Notes: generated by a model not told the origin, from the sequence alone. 64,000 nt of DNA from Impatiens glandulifera (GCF_907164915.1 NC_061864.1:6283389-6347388); one strand, 5' to 3'; positions 45,350 to 59,738 are shown, counted from the stretch's first letter. Numbers and translations are program-made.

Positions 45350-48300
45350 TCATCTTTTTTTGGGTGATACATCTTCACTGTAATCTCGAATACCAGAATA
45401 TTTTGGACTAGAAGTATTCGTCCTGCCACTGCTATATCTGGAAGGACCTCTTTCTTTCCTAGTGCTCTTCTTGGTTATATCTCTTCTGTCACTGCTCCTA
45501 CTGAACTTATTCTCATCATGGATGTTATGATCTTCTAAACCTTCAGCATCATATCGGAACCGCTTAATCTCACCATTACTGTCGTAGCGCCTGACCCGAT
45601 GAATCATCTCATATTTGTCAGAATATTTTCTTCTACCGTCGTCACAGCCGTCGTACTTGCTTCCCCTACCAGTCAAATTATTAAACCTTCCTGGAAAACC
45701 CATGCGTCTAGAATTGTCATCAAATTCCGTCCTTTCAGTAGAATCCAACCGATCAAACCTATGGCTCCGTTTAAACATTCTTCCAGGAGATCTCCTACTG
45801 AAACGATCAGCATCATCATTTCGGTTATCAGTCCATTTTGAAGGATACTTGGCGAAGGATGGCCACTTCCTCTCCACTCTGGCCTCAAACCTTAAATCTG
45901 GCGACCTACTGTGGCGCTTGGCTCCCATAGTTCTTTCCCTTTGCAAATGCCTTACAGGAGGTGATCCAGTTCTAGACCGTGATCTGGATTTTGGGTGAGG
46001 TCTAGAAAAATCAGCACCTCTGACAGAAACAGGAGAAATGCCATGTCTGCTGCCTCTGGTTCTGCTGTTCCTGCTATCATCTCTCAGTGAAACCATTCTC
46101 CTGTGTTCAACATAATGACCCTCCCTGTTTACTGGTGATCTAGTGAGGGAAGGTCTATGCGGCCCTTTAGAGGAATAAGTTATAGGTCGTCTCTGACCAG
46201 TATAATTTGATCCCCTAGGTTTGGAATCATTTTGCCTGGAGTAGTAGTCTGTATCTAGTGGGCGATAACTAGATAAATAATTGTTGCTCCTCGAACCCCA
46301 ATAATCCCCCAGAGAACCAGTACAATCCTCCTCCTTTTGGTCTCTGCATTGCAAAGAGCTCACTCTCCGGACGTCTGACCCAGACTCCCTTTCATCTTGC
46401 ACACATGCTTTATCAAGGTTATTGGGTCTGAAAAATAATAGATACATTTAGCAATAGAGCTTTAACGAAGAATAAATAAAGAGTAGGGCTCACGAATACC
46501 CATTTTACCTAGCATAAACAGCATCCTTCCAGTGCAAGACATCAGATCGTGATGATCCTTCCAAGTGCGAAAACAATCTCTTTCCTTCAGATGCCTTGGC
46601 TTTATCATCATGTGATTCATCAATAGAATTGTACACAAAAGTGTGACTTAAGCTAATAACCTTTGTGGCAACACTTCTACCACTTGAAGGTTCACAACCT
46701 TCAGGCAGTTGATCTCGTCCTGAGAATTTAGTATTTGAGCTAGTTGATTGTGTCAGTTCCTTCATTTCATCACCTATTCCATCTTGCACAACATTCTCAG
46801 GTGAATCCCCCTTCCTGACAATCTGGCAATTAAGGGAACTAAATTCAGGTGGGCAACAATTAGAAGCATTATGTTCAGCTTCCAGATTTTCGCCATTATC
46901 CATACACTCAATTTCACCTTCAACTTCATTCCCCTCCACAGATAAGATAGGATCCTCCCTCAGCTCACCATCTTCGAAGGGTGACTCGTAACCTGTTTGA
47001 ATCTCAGTCATCATCTCATTAGAAACCTTGCAACTACTCTCTCCATTATTAAAAGCAGAACTCGTTGTAGGCTTATCAGAAGACTTGTTGGACTGCAAAT
47101 AATCAGGAGTAGCAGCTTCTTTGTCTTGACTCGGAACATTTTCAGCTAGGACAATCTGTCTTCCTCCACCAGTAGCATCCAATACATACAAACTGTCATG
47201 ATGCTCAAGTGATTCATGAAAAGAACTCATTATACCCGACTTATTCAATGAATACTCGTCTGTTACCATTTGGCAGGCCTCTGTTTTGAGCATTTCAGGG
47301 AAACCAGGAGGTACCGTGCGTTCCTCCACATGCTTAATACCCTCCATGTTAGTGACCTTTCCTTCAATTAGAGGATCCGAGCAAGCACCAATGGAAACAA
47401 CATGGTGAATTTGGGATTGACCATCCTGCAGAGTATAATTTTCTTTAGTTTGCATGATACCATTGAGAGAAGACATATCCAATATTTCACTAGATGAATT
47501 ATCCACAATGCACAACTTTCTATCAACAGGATACTGCCCGAGAGACGTCAGAGGAAGCCCAGGGTACCCACACATGTCTGAACCTTCCAGTTTCTGCAGC
47601 CTTTCACTGTGGTTGCCACCATCAGGAGAGCTTAAAGCATCATTTTGAATGTTGAGAAATGGAACATCAGAGGGTTTTTCCCATGCCTCAATTTCAGTGT
47701 TCAAGTCCCAGTGTAACTTGACATATTTCACAGAATCAGATTGGTTTACTGCCTCACTTTCACTAACATCGTCAGCTTTCAGCAAATCAGCTGAAGGAAT
47801 GCCTTGAGCACCTGAGGGTTCCTGTTCAGATTGTGGATCTTTGACAAACTTGCTGACTGCATCCTCAGATGTCACAGATTCTTTCAAAAGTTCCATAGAT
47901 ACAACACTATCTATATGTTTTGCAGTTGAAGATAGATATGAGATTGACTCATCTTTACTGTGCCAATTATCATTAATCATACTGCTGCAGGCAGTAGCTG
48001 CAAGAAGTGCAATGCCTGAGAAATCAACATGTACTTTTGCAGATTTTAACTTAGGAGGCTTGCCATCTGTGAAACTGTTATCAACATCTTTTAGACTGAA
48101 AACAGCATACGTTGAATCTTCAGAAAAGCATTGACCTGAAGCACCTTTTCCATTACGTATCTTGATCTTCTTAGATTTTAACGAGGAAGATTGATTTCTA
48201 GCTAGGGGTGATGACGAATGAGGCAAAACTCTCCTTTTCTTAAATGGTACTTGCTCCACGTGATCGGAAAAACGTCGTCCAAGAACAGCTACACCATGCT

Positions 48301-48693
48301 ACCAGACACAAATTACAAAGTTAACTTCAAAAATGTAAATGTATCAAACATAAGCAAAACTAGGAATAGTACCTTCTCAGATTCAGAAACAGAGAACTCG
48401 TCCCTTTGAGGACTCCTAGCATCCAGTAACACACTGTTGTTAGCCCAGCTTCCAACCCCCCTCCTAGAACGTCGAGTTGTTGTTCTAGAGCCTTTGGTAG
48501 CTGTCTTCCAAGTTAACTCAGGATTTACAAAACTGAGTTCAGTACCAACTGTTCCTAGCATGTTTGTAGTTTGAGTTTCTATTCCATCAACATTCACCTT
48601 GTCACAAGCTTTACAGGGTTCCTTAGCTAGTTGTCTAGACTTTTGACCTATTAAGGGAGTAGATGCAGGAGTTCTACAGTTGCAAAAACAAGT
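45350..48693 (-). CDS. Large Arg/Ser-rich nuclear-type protein of unknown function (5' exons unresolved)
   Basis: Three exons on the minus strand (48693-48373, 48298-46509, 46427-45350) join in frame to at least 1062 residues. The first visible part has a Cys cluster, TCFCNCRTPASTPL and KEPCKACDK, which may bind zinc. A basic stretch (TTRRSRRGVGSW) comes next, then SVSESEKHGVAVLGRRFSDH and EQVPFKKRRVLPHSS, a probable nuclear localisation signal. A long acidic/Ser region of low complexity follows. The last 350 residues are Arg/Ser/Asp/Tyr-rich (RSRSRTGSP, RHSRSPDLRFE, SRYSSGRTN), resembling RNA-processing proteins. I do not recognise the family. The true start lies upstream, because the first exon begins at an acceptor. 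A frame at about 49375-49635 (CSEHCAKAAL...GKKCK) could belong to an earlier exon, but this is not established. Confidence 0.7.
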
Positions 48694-49720
48694 CTGCAAG
48701 CAACATCATTGTCTTATCTTAACTTCTCAATTTGAAAATACCAAATATATGAGCAATGCCCCATAAAGCATTGGTTATTATCAGTGTGTTGCACCATCTT
48801 TAGAATCAAAAAACAATAAGCATAGTAAAATTCAAATAATACTAAGCTGCTTCTTCTTTCAAACAATTTGAAATGAAATCATGGCCTATGCTATTGATTC
48901 TTCTTTATGCGGTAGGAAATCAGCCTTCAAAAGATAACTTCTCATGTTCAATTATCGAGGAATCTTATTATATATTGACTGTAAATTAATATAGAAAGTC
49001 ACTCATGTTTCCTGTCCAATATTAGGGACAACCACGTTAGAAAAAATAGGATGCATCTCACTAGAAGGTGAGAGACAGCGACAAATAGAATTCCATGCAA
49101 AAATATGTGTAAACTGAAAATGATTTGTGTTGAAAAATGATATTAACGAAGGAAACGAAACAGAAAAAAAAACCCACCATGTAATAATAGTCCACACTAG
49201 CCTTCTCCAACACAAATGAAAGAAGAACGTATCATAGATGCACACATTTGAATTCCTGTTGAAAGCCAAAATTAACCAACTGTAAGGACGATGCAAAGCT
49301 GATATGAAAACTGCAAGCATGGTAAAAGATGAGGTTCCCATGGAGAAGCTTGAAGAAACACCATTGTGTTTTCACAGTACCAAGCATTGAAGTCCTGAAA
49401 TGAGGCGTAATCACTCTATCTTGGTTTTTGCACTTCTTCCCCGGTCCTATCTCTTTGGTGTCCGTAAGGGCCGCTTTCGCACAGTGCTCTGAGCAGAGAA
49501 ATTGACCGAGTTGAGAGGACGTATAAGGTGAGGACAGCAGCTGGGTCGCCTGGAAATCGAAGGCGATAAGGCTGAGAAACTTGCAGAGGTGGGAGATGTG
49601 AAGATGGTGGAGGGAGAAACTAACATTTCAAGATCAAATCACGAAATGATGAAGAACATAGAGCTAGCGAGAGAGATCATCGGGGTGTTCTAGAGAAGAA
49701 AAAAAAGAAGAACTAGGGTT
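48694..49720 (-). other. Probable 5' exon/intron region of the Arg/Ser-rich gene
   Basis: It should contain the upstream exon(s) and leader of the minus-strand gene at 45350-48693. GC content rises between about 49430 and 49640, as expected for an exon. One frame there reads FLCSEHCAKAALTDTKEI and GPGKKCKNQDRVI, with Cys/His spacing that would continue the Cys cluster of the next exon, but no ATG is seen in that frame. Exon limits are not resolved. Confidence 0.35.
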
Positions 49721-52700
49721 ATAATTCAATTTCCATCTGACTGTATTTACAAAGTGAACATCACATGCCTAATTATTAAAGTGGTACTTCTAAAATCCTA
49801 TGGTTTACGATTAACTACTCTACTATTATTATTGCATTTTAATTCACTGTAACTTTTCTTCTTCCTTTTTTTAAGTTTGAAAATATACTACCACACAATC
49901 ATGGCATCAACTTCATCTCAAGGTATGAAGAAGAAAAACGTGACTCGATGAATCGACGGGTACAATTGACAGCGACGTGAAAGATCGACCAACCCTTAAA
50001 ATGTAGTCTCACAAAAATAAAATAAAAACATGTGCGACATAATTTGTATATAAGGAATCCACGTACAATACCCTCGTCTAGGGTTACGTGAATGGTCGAG
50101 TGGTTATTTATTGATAATGATGGATGAAAATTTGGGATTTTTTTTGAATAAAATTACATTAGAAATATAAAATTCTATAATAGGTACTTCATTTTATTAA
50201 TATTGTGATTGTGTTAATTGATTCCATATATGATTTGGTGAGGATAGAAAATATATAAGTGAGAGATCCAATTAAAATATAAGATTATGAATCAAAGGAA
50301 AAATAGAAGAAAAATAAAACATATATATATATATATATACTACTGGACTGGATCCTCTTCAAAGTTTAGCCCATTGGATCCATTGAAAGCTCTTATTGGC
50401 TTCTTCTGCCTTGCCTTCCTTTTTCCTTTTTCCTTTTTCTATCCTCTTCAAGAAACCAACTAACAACAATCAAACTACTAAAAGTAAACTGTAATCAAAT
50501 TGTACAATGAAATAGTTATATTTATAAATTATTATCAAAGGTAAAATCTATCTTAGTATCTAAACATAATACAATTATATATAGAAAGAAGAAAAAAATG
50601 TTTAATAAAGTACCTATATAGAAGTAGATACTCAAGGATAAGCACAATAACACCATGGGTTATGACAATCCAATTATAGTAAAAAATTATTACTAAAACA
50701 CAAGTTTATTAATTATTAATGACCAATACTCTATTATTTTAAATTGAATCCTTTTTAAATTTTATTATCTAAAAGACTTCATTCATTTATAAATAAAAAT
50801 AATAATTTATATGTACTAAAGTAAGAAAACTTAAATACAAAATACATGTATAAGAGTATCTATGCAGTGTATTTGATATGAATCTAATGGTAGCGAAATA
50901 AAATATATTCAAATATCATTAAGTAGATACTTGGAAATTAAAATTTAACATTAATTTTATAACAATCATATGTACTTCAAAACATCATAATATATATGAG
51001 TGAATTTATTCCCTTGCACTATACCATATATTATATATATATATATGATCCTATAATTATTCTCTCCTTCCAATTTTCTCAACTTTCTTTGCCTCCTGGA
51101 TCTATTGACAAATGATAACTAATAAAGATTAATTGAGAATTACAATATTGTTCGCATCAAGAACTTGTTCTCTAAGGATAAAATTAACTCGTTTCTCAAC
51201 ATGAACATCAATGAGCTCAATTTTATATCTATTAATATTAATGTTAAGTAATATAATTAATACATTTTTCAACAATATTTTTAATGAGAAATGATTGGGA
51301 GAGAAAATTCGAGAGAGGGAATGATGTGATGCAATTTGATTAGCCAACAAAATAACAAAAAATTTATTTCTTCTCTTTCCTCACCCTTTATCCATGTAGT
51401 GACACATCATTCTCTCATCTATTCTCTACCTCAAATTCTCTCCCCTATCACTCCTCATTTTTAATATATTAAAAACTTATACAACTTACTAACTATACAC
51501 AATGTGTGTATCGTTTAATTTTTTTTGTTCCCAATGTTCTTTTTAAAGATAAAATATCAAAATTTGATTACTTATTACATATTTATTACATATTTGTCTT
51601 AAAATTATAAAGAATAACCTCACTAATATATTTTACATTGAAATAATTATTCTTAAAAATCAATATTTATAAGTTTAATTCTCACATAAAATGTTTTTAT
51701 TCAATAAAAATTTATTGAAAAAACAAATTAACAGTGGTCGGTCAATAATACTAAAGACTGAAGACAAATAGCTAAATTTTTTTTATTATAACCTTGATTA
51801 TTTTACTCCATTACTTGGGACAAAAAAATGTAAATCAAATTATCACCTTAATTAATGTCTATAGTATAATCTGTTATGGAAAAAACTAACCTAACCCAAA
51901 AATCATTACTTTCATTTTTATTTAACACCCTAAAATAGTTTAAATTACATTAGTGATTCGAATAGATTAAAGAAAAATAAAAATAAAATAAAAGGATTAG
52001 TAAACCTACCATATTAAATATGATTTTAATATGGCCACATGGATGATAATTACATCCCTGCAAAAACTGACCAAACATATTAAATTTGGGAAAATACGTA
52101 TAATAAAAATAATTCCAAAATGTGTGTCCAGTCTTTTTATCTCTATATCCTTCTAGACAAGTTCCTGACAAGCAACTATAGGCAAAATAATTATACCATA
52201 CATATTATAAAATCTAATCATGATTTAATATTTAGCAAATTAAGAAAAACAAAATTTTGATTTAATAGATATTCTTCAAAAATTCAAATGATCTAAAATG
52301 TAGTATGAATCTGATCTTAAAAAATCTAAATGACAAATTAGTGGGAAAAAGTACATATAATTTTAACGGTAACTTATAAAATAGTTTTGTATATTAAAGA
52401 ATAACACAAATACTCCCAATTGAAGCTGATCTGGACAAGGTTGGACACCTGTGAAGAATACTCAAGCCTACCGTACTAATCCAACAATGAGTTCTGGACA
52501 CGTGTCTCATATCATTATCGATTTACTGATTTAATGTATAGCTAAACAAAATATTATTATTTATAAGTCCGTGTATATCCAATTTAAAATAAATATAGTT
52601 ATATTATATGATAAAAAAATTTAAATCATTTGGGTAAGTTTATTCAGCTTATGATTGGTTCAACTTATTTTGAGAATTTTAGGCATTTAATTTATTTTGA

Positions 52701-54137
52701 TCTTAAAATTCATGAAATTTGATTCAATTTATAAAGTAAGCTTATTTATTTATTTATATATATAAAAGATATTATATGTATTTTTAATATTTAATTCTTT
52801 AATTAATTTAATATTTTTTAATAAATTATTATTTAATTATATTTTTATAAACTTAATGTTTTTGTATTTAAAATAATTTAAATACTTTATTAACTTAATT
52901 TTAAATTTTAATAAATTACTTAATTTAAAAATAATTTATTTTAAAATAAATTATATGAATATATTAGTTTTTATTAATTTTATATTGTAAACAAAAATAA
53001 AAATAATATAAAATTTATAAAAATTAATAAATTAAACAATAAATAAAAAATAATATAATATTTCTTTTATTAAATAAAGTGAAGACATATATATGTTTAA
53101 ATTTATATTTATTTTAAATAAAATTATATAAATAAGAAAAAATAGAAAATAGTAAAAAAAATGAATAAAAAAAAGAGTGATGGTTTTATGTCTGAATTAT
53201 TTTGTATTTATTTTATATTTAAAATAATTTATTTTTTAACGAAAATTTAAATATTAATAAATTACTTAAATTAAAAAATAATTTATTTTAAAATAAATTA
53301 TATGATATATTAGTTTTTATTAATATATAATTTTAATTTTAATTAAAATTAATAATAATTAAGTAATTAAATAAGTGAATAAAAAATATATTTTTCTGTA
53401 TATAATTTCTTTTGTCTAAATTTTATAAAATTGAAATAATATATAATAAATTTGTAAAATATGATATACATTTCTTTTTACCAATATTCATTAAACCCAC
53501 CATTCTAAATATTTTTTTTTATAATATTTAATAATTGATATTATATATATCTTTTATTTACTTAATTTTAAAAATGAACAAATTATCTAAATTAAAAATT
53601 GATCTATTTTAAATTAATTATATAAATATATTACTTTTTATAAGTTTTCATTAATATATAATTTTAAAATAAATATTTTCATATATTTTTTTTTTACTTT
53701 TTAGTTTTTCTCGTAAATAAACAAATTAACTTTATTTATTTATTATTTATTATTTATTTTTTATATTATTTATATACTCTCTTGTCTATTTTTTATTTAA
53801 TTTATTAATTTTATTTAATGATTATAAAATTGAAATAATATATAATATTATAACAAGGTTTTAAAATATGACATAATTTATTTATTTTTGTTAAGATTTT
53901 GTTTATTATGTGTTATCTAAAAAGATTATAATTAATATTTAAAAAAACATTATATTATTTTAAATAATAAATAAAAACAAAGTGAAGTGAATATAAAGAT
54001 ATAATAAATTTATAATTGTGATTTTGTATTTGTGTGAAAAAAAATTAAGAAGAGAAATATATATGTTTATATTTATGTTTTATTATTATTATTGTAACTA
54101 GGTAGATCTACGTGCGATTCACACGGATAAAAATATA
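49721..54137. other. Gene desert, first part
   Basis: Very AT-rich. It contains (TA)n near 50321-50339 and 51035-51046, and a stretch (about 52600-53860) that is almost only A and T with many palindromic 'aaaataatttatttt' phrases. Short open frames here are not credible genes. Nothing else is recognised. Confidence 0.5.
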
Positions 54138-55015
54138 TTGTTATAACGTCCCGCGTTCATCAAATTTGGTGTTGAATGAAAAATAAAAAGGGTTATTAGC
54201 CTAGTTGGTTAAAGAGTTTTACTTGTTTTTGTTAGATTGCGAGTTCAAAACATAACTATAGCATTTTTAATTTTATTTTTAACCGTATTAAGTTTATGGG
54301 AGGGTCAACCTAGAATCCAACCCAAGTATCCATTTACTCTCACATATATATCCAAATTAACCACAGCTCTTGACCCGAAAATCCGAACACTTTCAAAATT
54401 AAGCATCATTATATATATATATAGATTAGTTAATTAAAAAGTTGAACTTATATTGTTACAACATCCTGCGTTCATCAAATTTGGTGTTTAATTAAAAATG
54501 TAAAGTGTTATTAACCTAGTTGGTTAAAGAGTTGTATTTGTTTTGTTAAGTTGTGAGTTCGAAATATACCTATAGCATTTTTAATTTTATTTTTAACTGT
54601 TTTAAGTTTATGGGCGGGTCAACCCAGAGTCCGACCCAAGTATCAATTTATTCTCACATATATATCCAAATTAACCACAGGTCCACAACTCTCGACCCAG
54701 AAATCCGGACACTTTCAAAATTAAGCATCATTATATATATTATATATATATTATATATATATATATATATATTAGTTAGTTAAAAAGTTGAACTTATATT
54801 GTTACAACGTCCCGCGTTTATCAAATTTGGTGTTGAATTAAAAATATAAGTGTTATTAGCCTAGTTGGTTAAAGAGTTGTACTTGTTTTTAACCGTTTTA
54901 AATTTATAAGTGGGTCAACCCAGAATCCGACTCAAGTATCCATTTACTCACATATATATCCAAATTAATCAAAGCTCTCGATCCGACAATCCGAACACTT
55001 TCAAAATTAAGAATC

Positions 55016-55067
<52 letters not shown>
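54138..55067 (+). repeat. Three tandem SINE-like units with Pol III boxes and TA tails
   Basis: Units start with TTGTTAYAACRTCCYGCGTT at 54138, 54453 and 54799. Each has TTAGCCTAGTTGGTTAAAGAG, matching a Pol III A box (54197-54208 in unit 1). Units 1 and 2 have GAGTTC(A/G)AAA, a B-box-like sequence about 33 bases further (54241 and 54554). Unit 3 lacks the B-box part. Each unit continues through GGGTCAACC, CATATATATCCAAATTAA and CCGAACACTTTCAAAATTAAG and ends in a (TA)n tail. The box order, spacing and tails fit tRNA-derived SINEs; the tandem order is unusual for them. Confidence 0.6.
55018..55067. repeat. (TA)n tract at the end of the third unit
   Basis: Uninterrupted TA for about 45-50 bases. 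Confidence 0.9.
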
Positions 55068-55072
<5 letters not shown>

Positions 55073-55381
55073 ATTTAATAAAAGAAAATAAAGAAGAGAT
55101 AATGAAAAAAAGAATATTAAAAAGTGAATCAGATCAAAATAAATGTTGAAATTATAAACTTAAACATTTATAAGAGGAATGTGAGAAAATTGTGTAATTA
55201 TTGGGTTTGATTATAATTTTTTACATTAATTTATTATGTAAATTAATGTAATTTCAAATTGAATTTAGTGTGAATTATCATTTGATTTTAATTTTATTTA
55301 ATTTATTTACCAATTTTTTTTTTATCTCAGTGTTCCCTTCAAACAATAAGTAAAAAAATATGTAATTGTGGAATCTACGAT

Positions 55382-56149
55382 TGTAACGCCCTAAAATCCT
55401 AATTTCCTACGCATAATTCAACGTAATATCAGTCATAAATGTAGAAGTGCTAGGGTGCATTTCTAACATTTCTATTGAAAAGGGTGATATAAAAGTCGGT
55501 CGTACGGTCTCGTCCCTCCTTCCACACGCATCTCCTGCACCATGCTCTCCACTCCAAGTCTTCCTTCACTTGTCATAAAAACTCTGGCTGGGTCATTACA
55601 CCACACAAACATAGTAAGTCGATAAATCCAACAAGCATTTAAAAGAAGACATTAAAAGAATTTATAGTACATTGCATCCATGAGGGATTTTTAAGGGTAT
55701 ATCATGAGTCGATAATGCACAGTTACATCTTGAGCCATATTGGGACCCTAGACCTTGAGAGCTAATTCTCAAGGTGAGGTATTCATCCGTCATTTCGTCA
55801 GCTATATTTTGGAATCAGACTACCAAAGCTCATGTTGGTAGCCATTCTCTCATATTCGTCAATTCCTTTGAATCCATAACTCTTCTATACAATCATCATT
55901 TTTTAGAAAGCATGGACATGAAATGAAAATATGTTTTAAAAACATTATGCATCGTTTATATAAAATACATGAATAAATAGCTTTGTGTGGGTTTAGAAAA
56001 CAGTATAAAAAGAGTATTTGCCTGATAATTCATAATCTGCAAGTTCATCGGTCGAACCATTCGGTCTTGAGTTTCAGTATCCTCGGTCCTACGTCTTAGC
56101 CAGGACCGAAGGCTCTCGGTCGGAAAAAGTAGAATTTTAGGATGTTACA
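55382..56149. mobile_element. Solo LTR, probably Ty3/gypsy (768 bp)
   Basis: The sequence starts TGTAACGCCCTAAAATCC and ends GGATGTTACA, the TG...CA frame and TGTAAC/GTTACA ends usual in plant Ty3-type LTRs. The flanks are ACGAT (55377-55381) and ACAAT (56150-56154), a 5 bp duplication with one change. The interior has a GTATAAAAAGAG promoter-like site near 56003 and GGTC/GACC-rich phrases. No gag or pol sequence and no second LTR are seen in the window, so this is a solo LTR left by recombination. Confidence 0.65.
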
Positions 56150-56554
56150 ACAATTGTTTTTCAAGTAACCGATGAGAGCATTTGAAGTTTATAGGTTTTT
56201 TTATACAGTATATTATGGTAAGAATTGTGTTACTATTTTGATCATATATAAATATTTTCAATCAATCCTCACATGAGATATATTTTCGATGTTGTTTATC
56301 ACCCACGCTCAAACAGGATGTTTTTTAATATAATCCAAAATATTAGTTTAGTTAGAGATTCTTTATAAATATTAGCTTATTTTACCTTAATTTAATTTCT
56401 TGTTAAGAAATATATATATCTTTTTGGACAGATTATAACAGTCCAAGGATTTGTTTAAACTTTGTAAAATAAATATCTAATACATAACTTGACTCAACAA
56501 TGTAATCGATTTATTATAAGAAACCATAAAGTCAGATTTACTTGTTTTAGAGTT

Positions 56555-56640
56555 GAATATTTTTAATGAGATTTGAACCCATCACTAATTAATAAATTGA
56601 CATTCTTATCTTCAACCACTATACTATAACATTTTTTTAT
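56555..56640 (-). mobile_element. tRNA-derived SINE-like fragment
   Basis: Reading the minus strand gives TAGTATAGTGGTTGAAG (A-box-like, 56626-56610) and then GGGTTCAAATCTC (B-box, 56580-56568), about 30 bases apart. This is the head of a tRNA-derived SINE. The body and tail are not clearly delimited. Confidence 0.45.
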
Positions 56641-58039
56641 TTAAAATTATAACAAATTTAATAAAATATCTTATTATTTTTAATAAATGGCTGCCCTAGC
56701 CCAAAGTCTTGTAACCGATTTTGGCCACAATATATTTTGTATAATATTTGGGTGTTACAACATCATGATTAATATTGTGTTAACACTAATTAATTGTTAT
56801 TCATAATCTAATTAAACTAGTCTTTAAGTAGAAACAAACCACATCACGTGCCCGATTATATATATATATATATATATAATATATTCAAATCAGCTCATTT
56901 GTCAGTACCATCGGATCATATATTGATGAAGGTGATAAGCATATGCATTACTAGAAAGAGAGAGAGAGAGAGTATGAGGGTTTTTAACATAGTTTATTTC
57001 TTAGAGTAAACTGATCGAGTAACTTGCAGTTATGAAATTTTTATGAACAATCATTTTCTATTTTTATAAAAGTATTTAGGTAATATAAATATTTAAAAAA
57101 TAAGTTATTTTCCAAATAACTTCAAACTGATTTTTTTTTTAAACATTAAACTAGCTCTTTGTGATAGTATGATTGAAGAGATGACCCAGAAACATAATTT
57201 GATATTTTTGTTCTTAAATAATACTAGGATAGTTTATAAAAAAAAAATTATTTAATTTAAGTGCACAAACAATTTTTTAAGATATAGTAGTATTTCACAA
57301 TGTCCAGGGTTTGAGTAATTTTTATTTTTATATTTTTTTGTTAAATATTTCAATAAGAAAATACTGTTTTAAAATATATTTTAATTATTATATGAATAAT
57401 AATGGGGAGTAAAAAATTATAGCGAAATTATAGAAGTGAAGTACGTGCAATGGTGATTTTAGGAGGATGACTAAGTATAATTAAAAATGTTTATTTTTTT
57501 TTTCTTTTACATTGATAATTAATGTGCTCCTCTATTATTAACGACTTTCATTTTTCATTTGTAAATATATATTTAAATATTTTATAGTTAACTTATTTAT
57601 TTAATAATATATTTTTAAAAATAATCAAAGTTATAATGAATAAATATGAATAAATCAAATAACAAAATATATAAATTTATTAAAAAGAACAAATGATAAA
57701 AAAATATAGTTATAGATATTCCAAACAAAATTATTTAATTTATTATTTGTAAGTAATTATTTTTTATATTAAATTATATTATTTCTACTCTACATTATAT
57801 TTTGTTATATGATGTTTGGAATGTTAATGGTTGACTATGAAAATTAATAAAAAAAAAATATTAAGTGATAATTAAAAATAATTTATAAGTATATTATGGT
57901 GTTTGATTTTGTAAAAATAAATGTTTAGATAATACATTTTTTAACCACATTTGAAGTTATGTTTTTTTAGTATTTTTTTTCTTTAACATATATATCTAAA
58001 TTAACGAGCTTTAACCCTAACTTGTTTAGACACTTTAAT

Positions 58040-58041
<2 letters not shown>

Positions 58042-58089
<48 letters not shown>

Positions 58090-58265
58090 TTGAACTAATA
58101 TAATAATTAATGAGTGAATATTTTTGATTGAGTATAATATATTTAATTATTATTTAATTTAATTTAAATTAATTTTATTATTAAAAATTATATATATATA
58201 TATTAATAAATATGAGAGAATAAATTACTAAACATATTCTCACTATATATATATATTAAATTTAA

Positions 58266-58311
<46 letters not shown>
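58042..58311. repeat. Cluster of (TA)n tracts
   Basis: Two long uninterrupted TA tracts (about 43 and 42 bases) and shorter ones between them. Confidence 0.9.
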
Positions 58312-58313
<2 letters not shown>

Positions 58314-59684
58314 CAAACTTAATATATAATAATATATATAACAAATATATATATATATATATATTTAAAATTTTATTTATAATAATTTAATAATAAAATA
58401 TTAAGGAGAGAAAATTGTTTTTTTTTAATAAAAAAAAAGTTGAAAAAAATAAATTATTAAATATTTTAAAAATGACAGATAATTTAAAATTTAAGAAAGA
58501 GAAAATGTAAAAAGAACAATGCCACGTTAATTGTTGTCTCAATCTCTAAGAATCTTTAGCTACCCTTACTTTGTTAGTTCAAACAAGATTTTTCAAATAT
58601 GTGCAATATAGATCTGAAATAAATTATTTATTAAAAAACAATGATTTAAAAAGATAACTCAAAACTAAACTATCACAAAATATAAATTGATAAAAAAAAT
58701 CAACATATTAAATTCATAGAAATGTTAAGATTCAAATTAATCAACACAATGAAAAGATATAAAACTACGGTGAAATAATACCACTAACCAGTTGTAAGAA
58801 AAATCAAAGATAAAATAAATTTAAAAGCCTAAATGCATATAGATTGGTTTGGAGAATATTCTCCACCATAAATTAGAGTCACAAAGAGTAATGATAATGT
58901 CCCCCATTTCAAGAGGATATTTCTCATATTTATGTTACTTTTTCAATTTGACTTATTGTTAATGTAGGATAAAATATATTTTTTTTAAATATAAATGAAC
59001 ACAATTAAATATATAATATTATTAGTATATTTATTTATTATTCATATTTTATAAAAAAAAAAAACAAAAAAAATGTTTACTTATGTATAGTAATATAAAA
59101 ATTTAATATATTACATTATATATTATATATAAAAGATCATTTACATTCTTTTATTTAAAAATATATATATTTTTAGAGAATGCAATATAAACAGTATTTT
59201 GAATAAATTCTCTAAAACCAACTAAATAAGAATTATATTATTTTCACCATTATCCACCTCATCGTCAACTTATTGTAACGACATTTTCTCATTTACTATA
59301 TTTTAACTCAAAAAACAAACCAAAAATAAAATAAAAATGAAGTAAACCCTAGCTAGGACGGTTTTCAAGGGATTAATAGCTCTTTTCACTTTTGTAGAAA
59401 TAATGCTTTCAACTATTGGGAAAGAACCATCTAACTATTCATATATCACTCCTCATGACCTCATCTAGGCCACACCTAAAATTTTCATCTTTTTTCCCTC
59501 ATCACACAATATTTAATTAATTTCAATAATATCTCTTCAAAAAGTATTCCTTCATTTTTCTACTTTTTTTATTTACTTCTTTTTAACATATAATATATAT
59601 ATATATATAAAGATTTATTTTATTAATTCATTGTGATTTTTCCTTAGCCAATGGACTAATTGGAAAAGACTTTTTTTGGGTTAA

Positions 59685-59687
<3 letters not shown>

Positions 59688-59738
<51 letters not shown>
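59688..59738. repeat. (TA)n tract
   Basis: About 50 bases of TA with one interruption. Confidence 0.9.

Noticed and set aside
54237..54783. Two frames with similar protein repeats (LSLWEGQPRIQ-like and FMGGSTQSPTQ-like)
   Set aside because: They are translations of the tandem SINE-like units, not genes.
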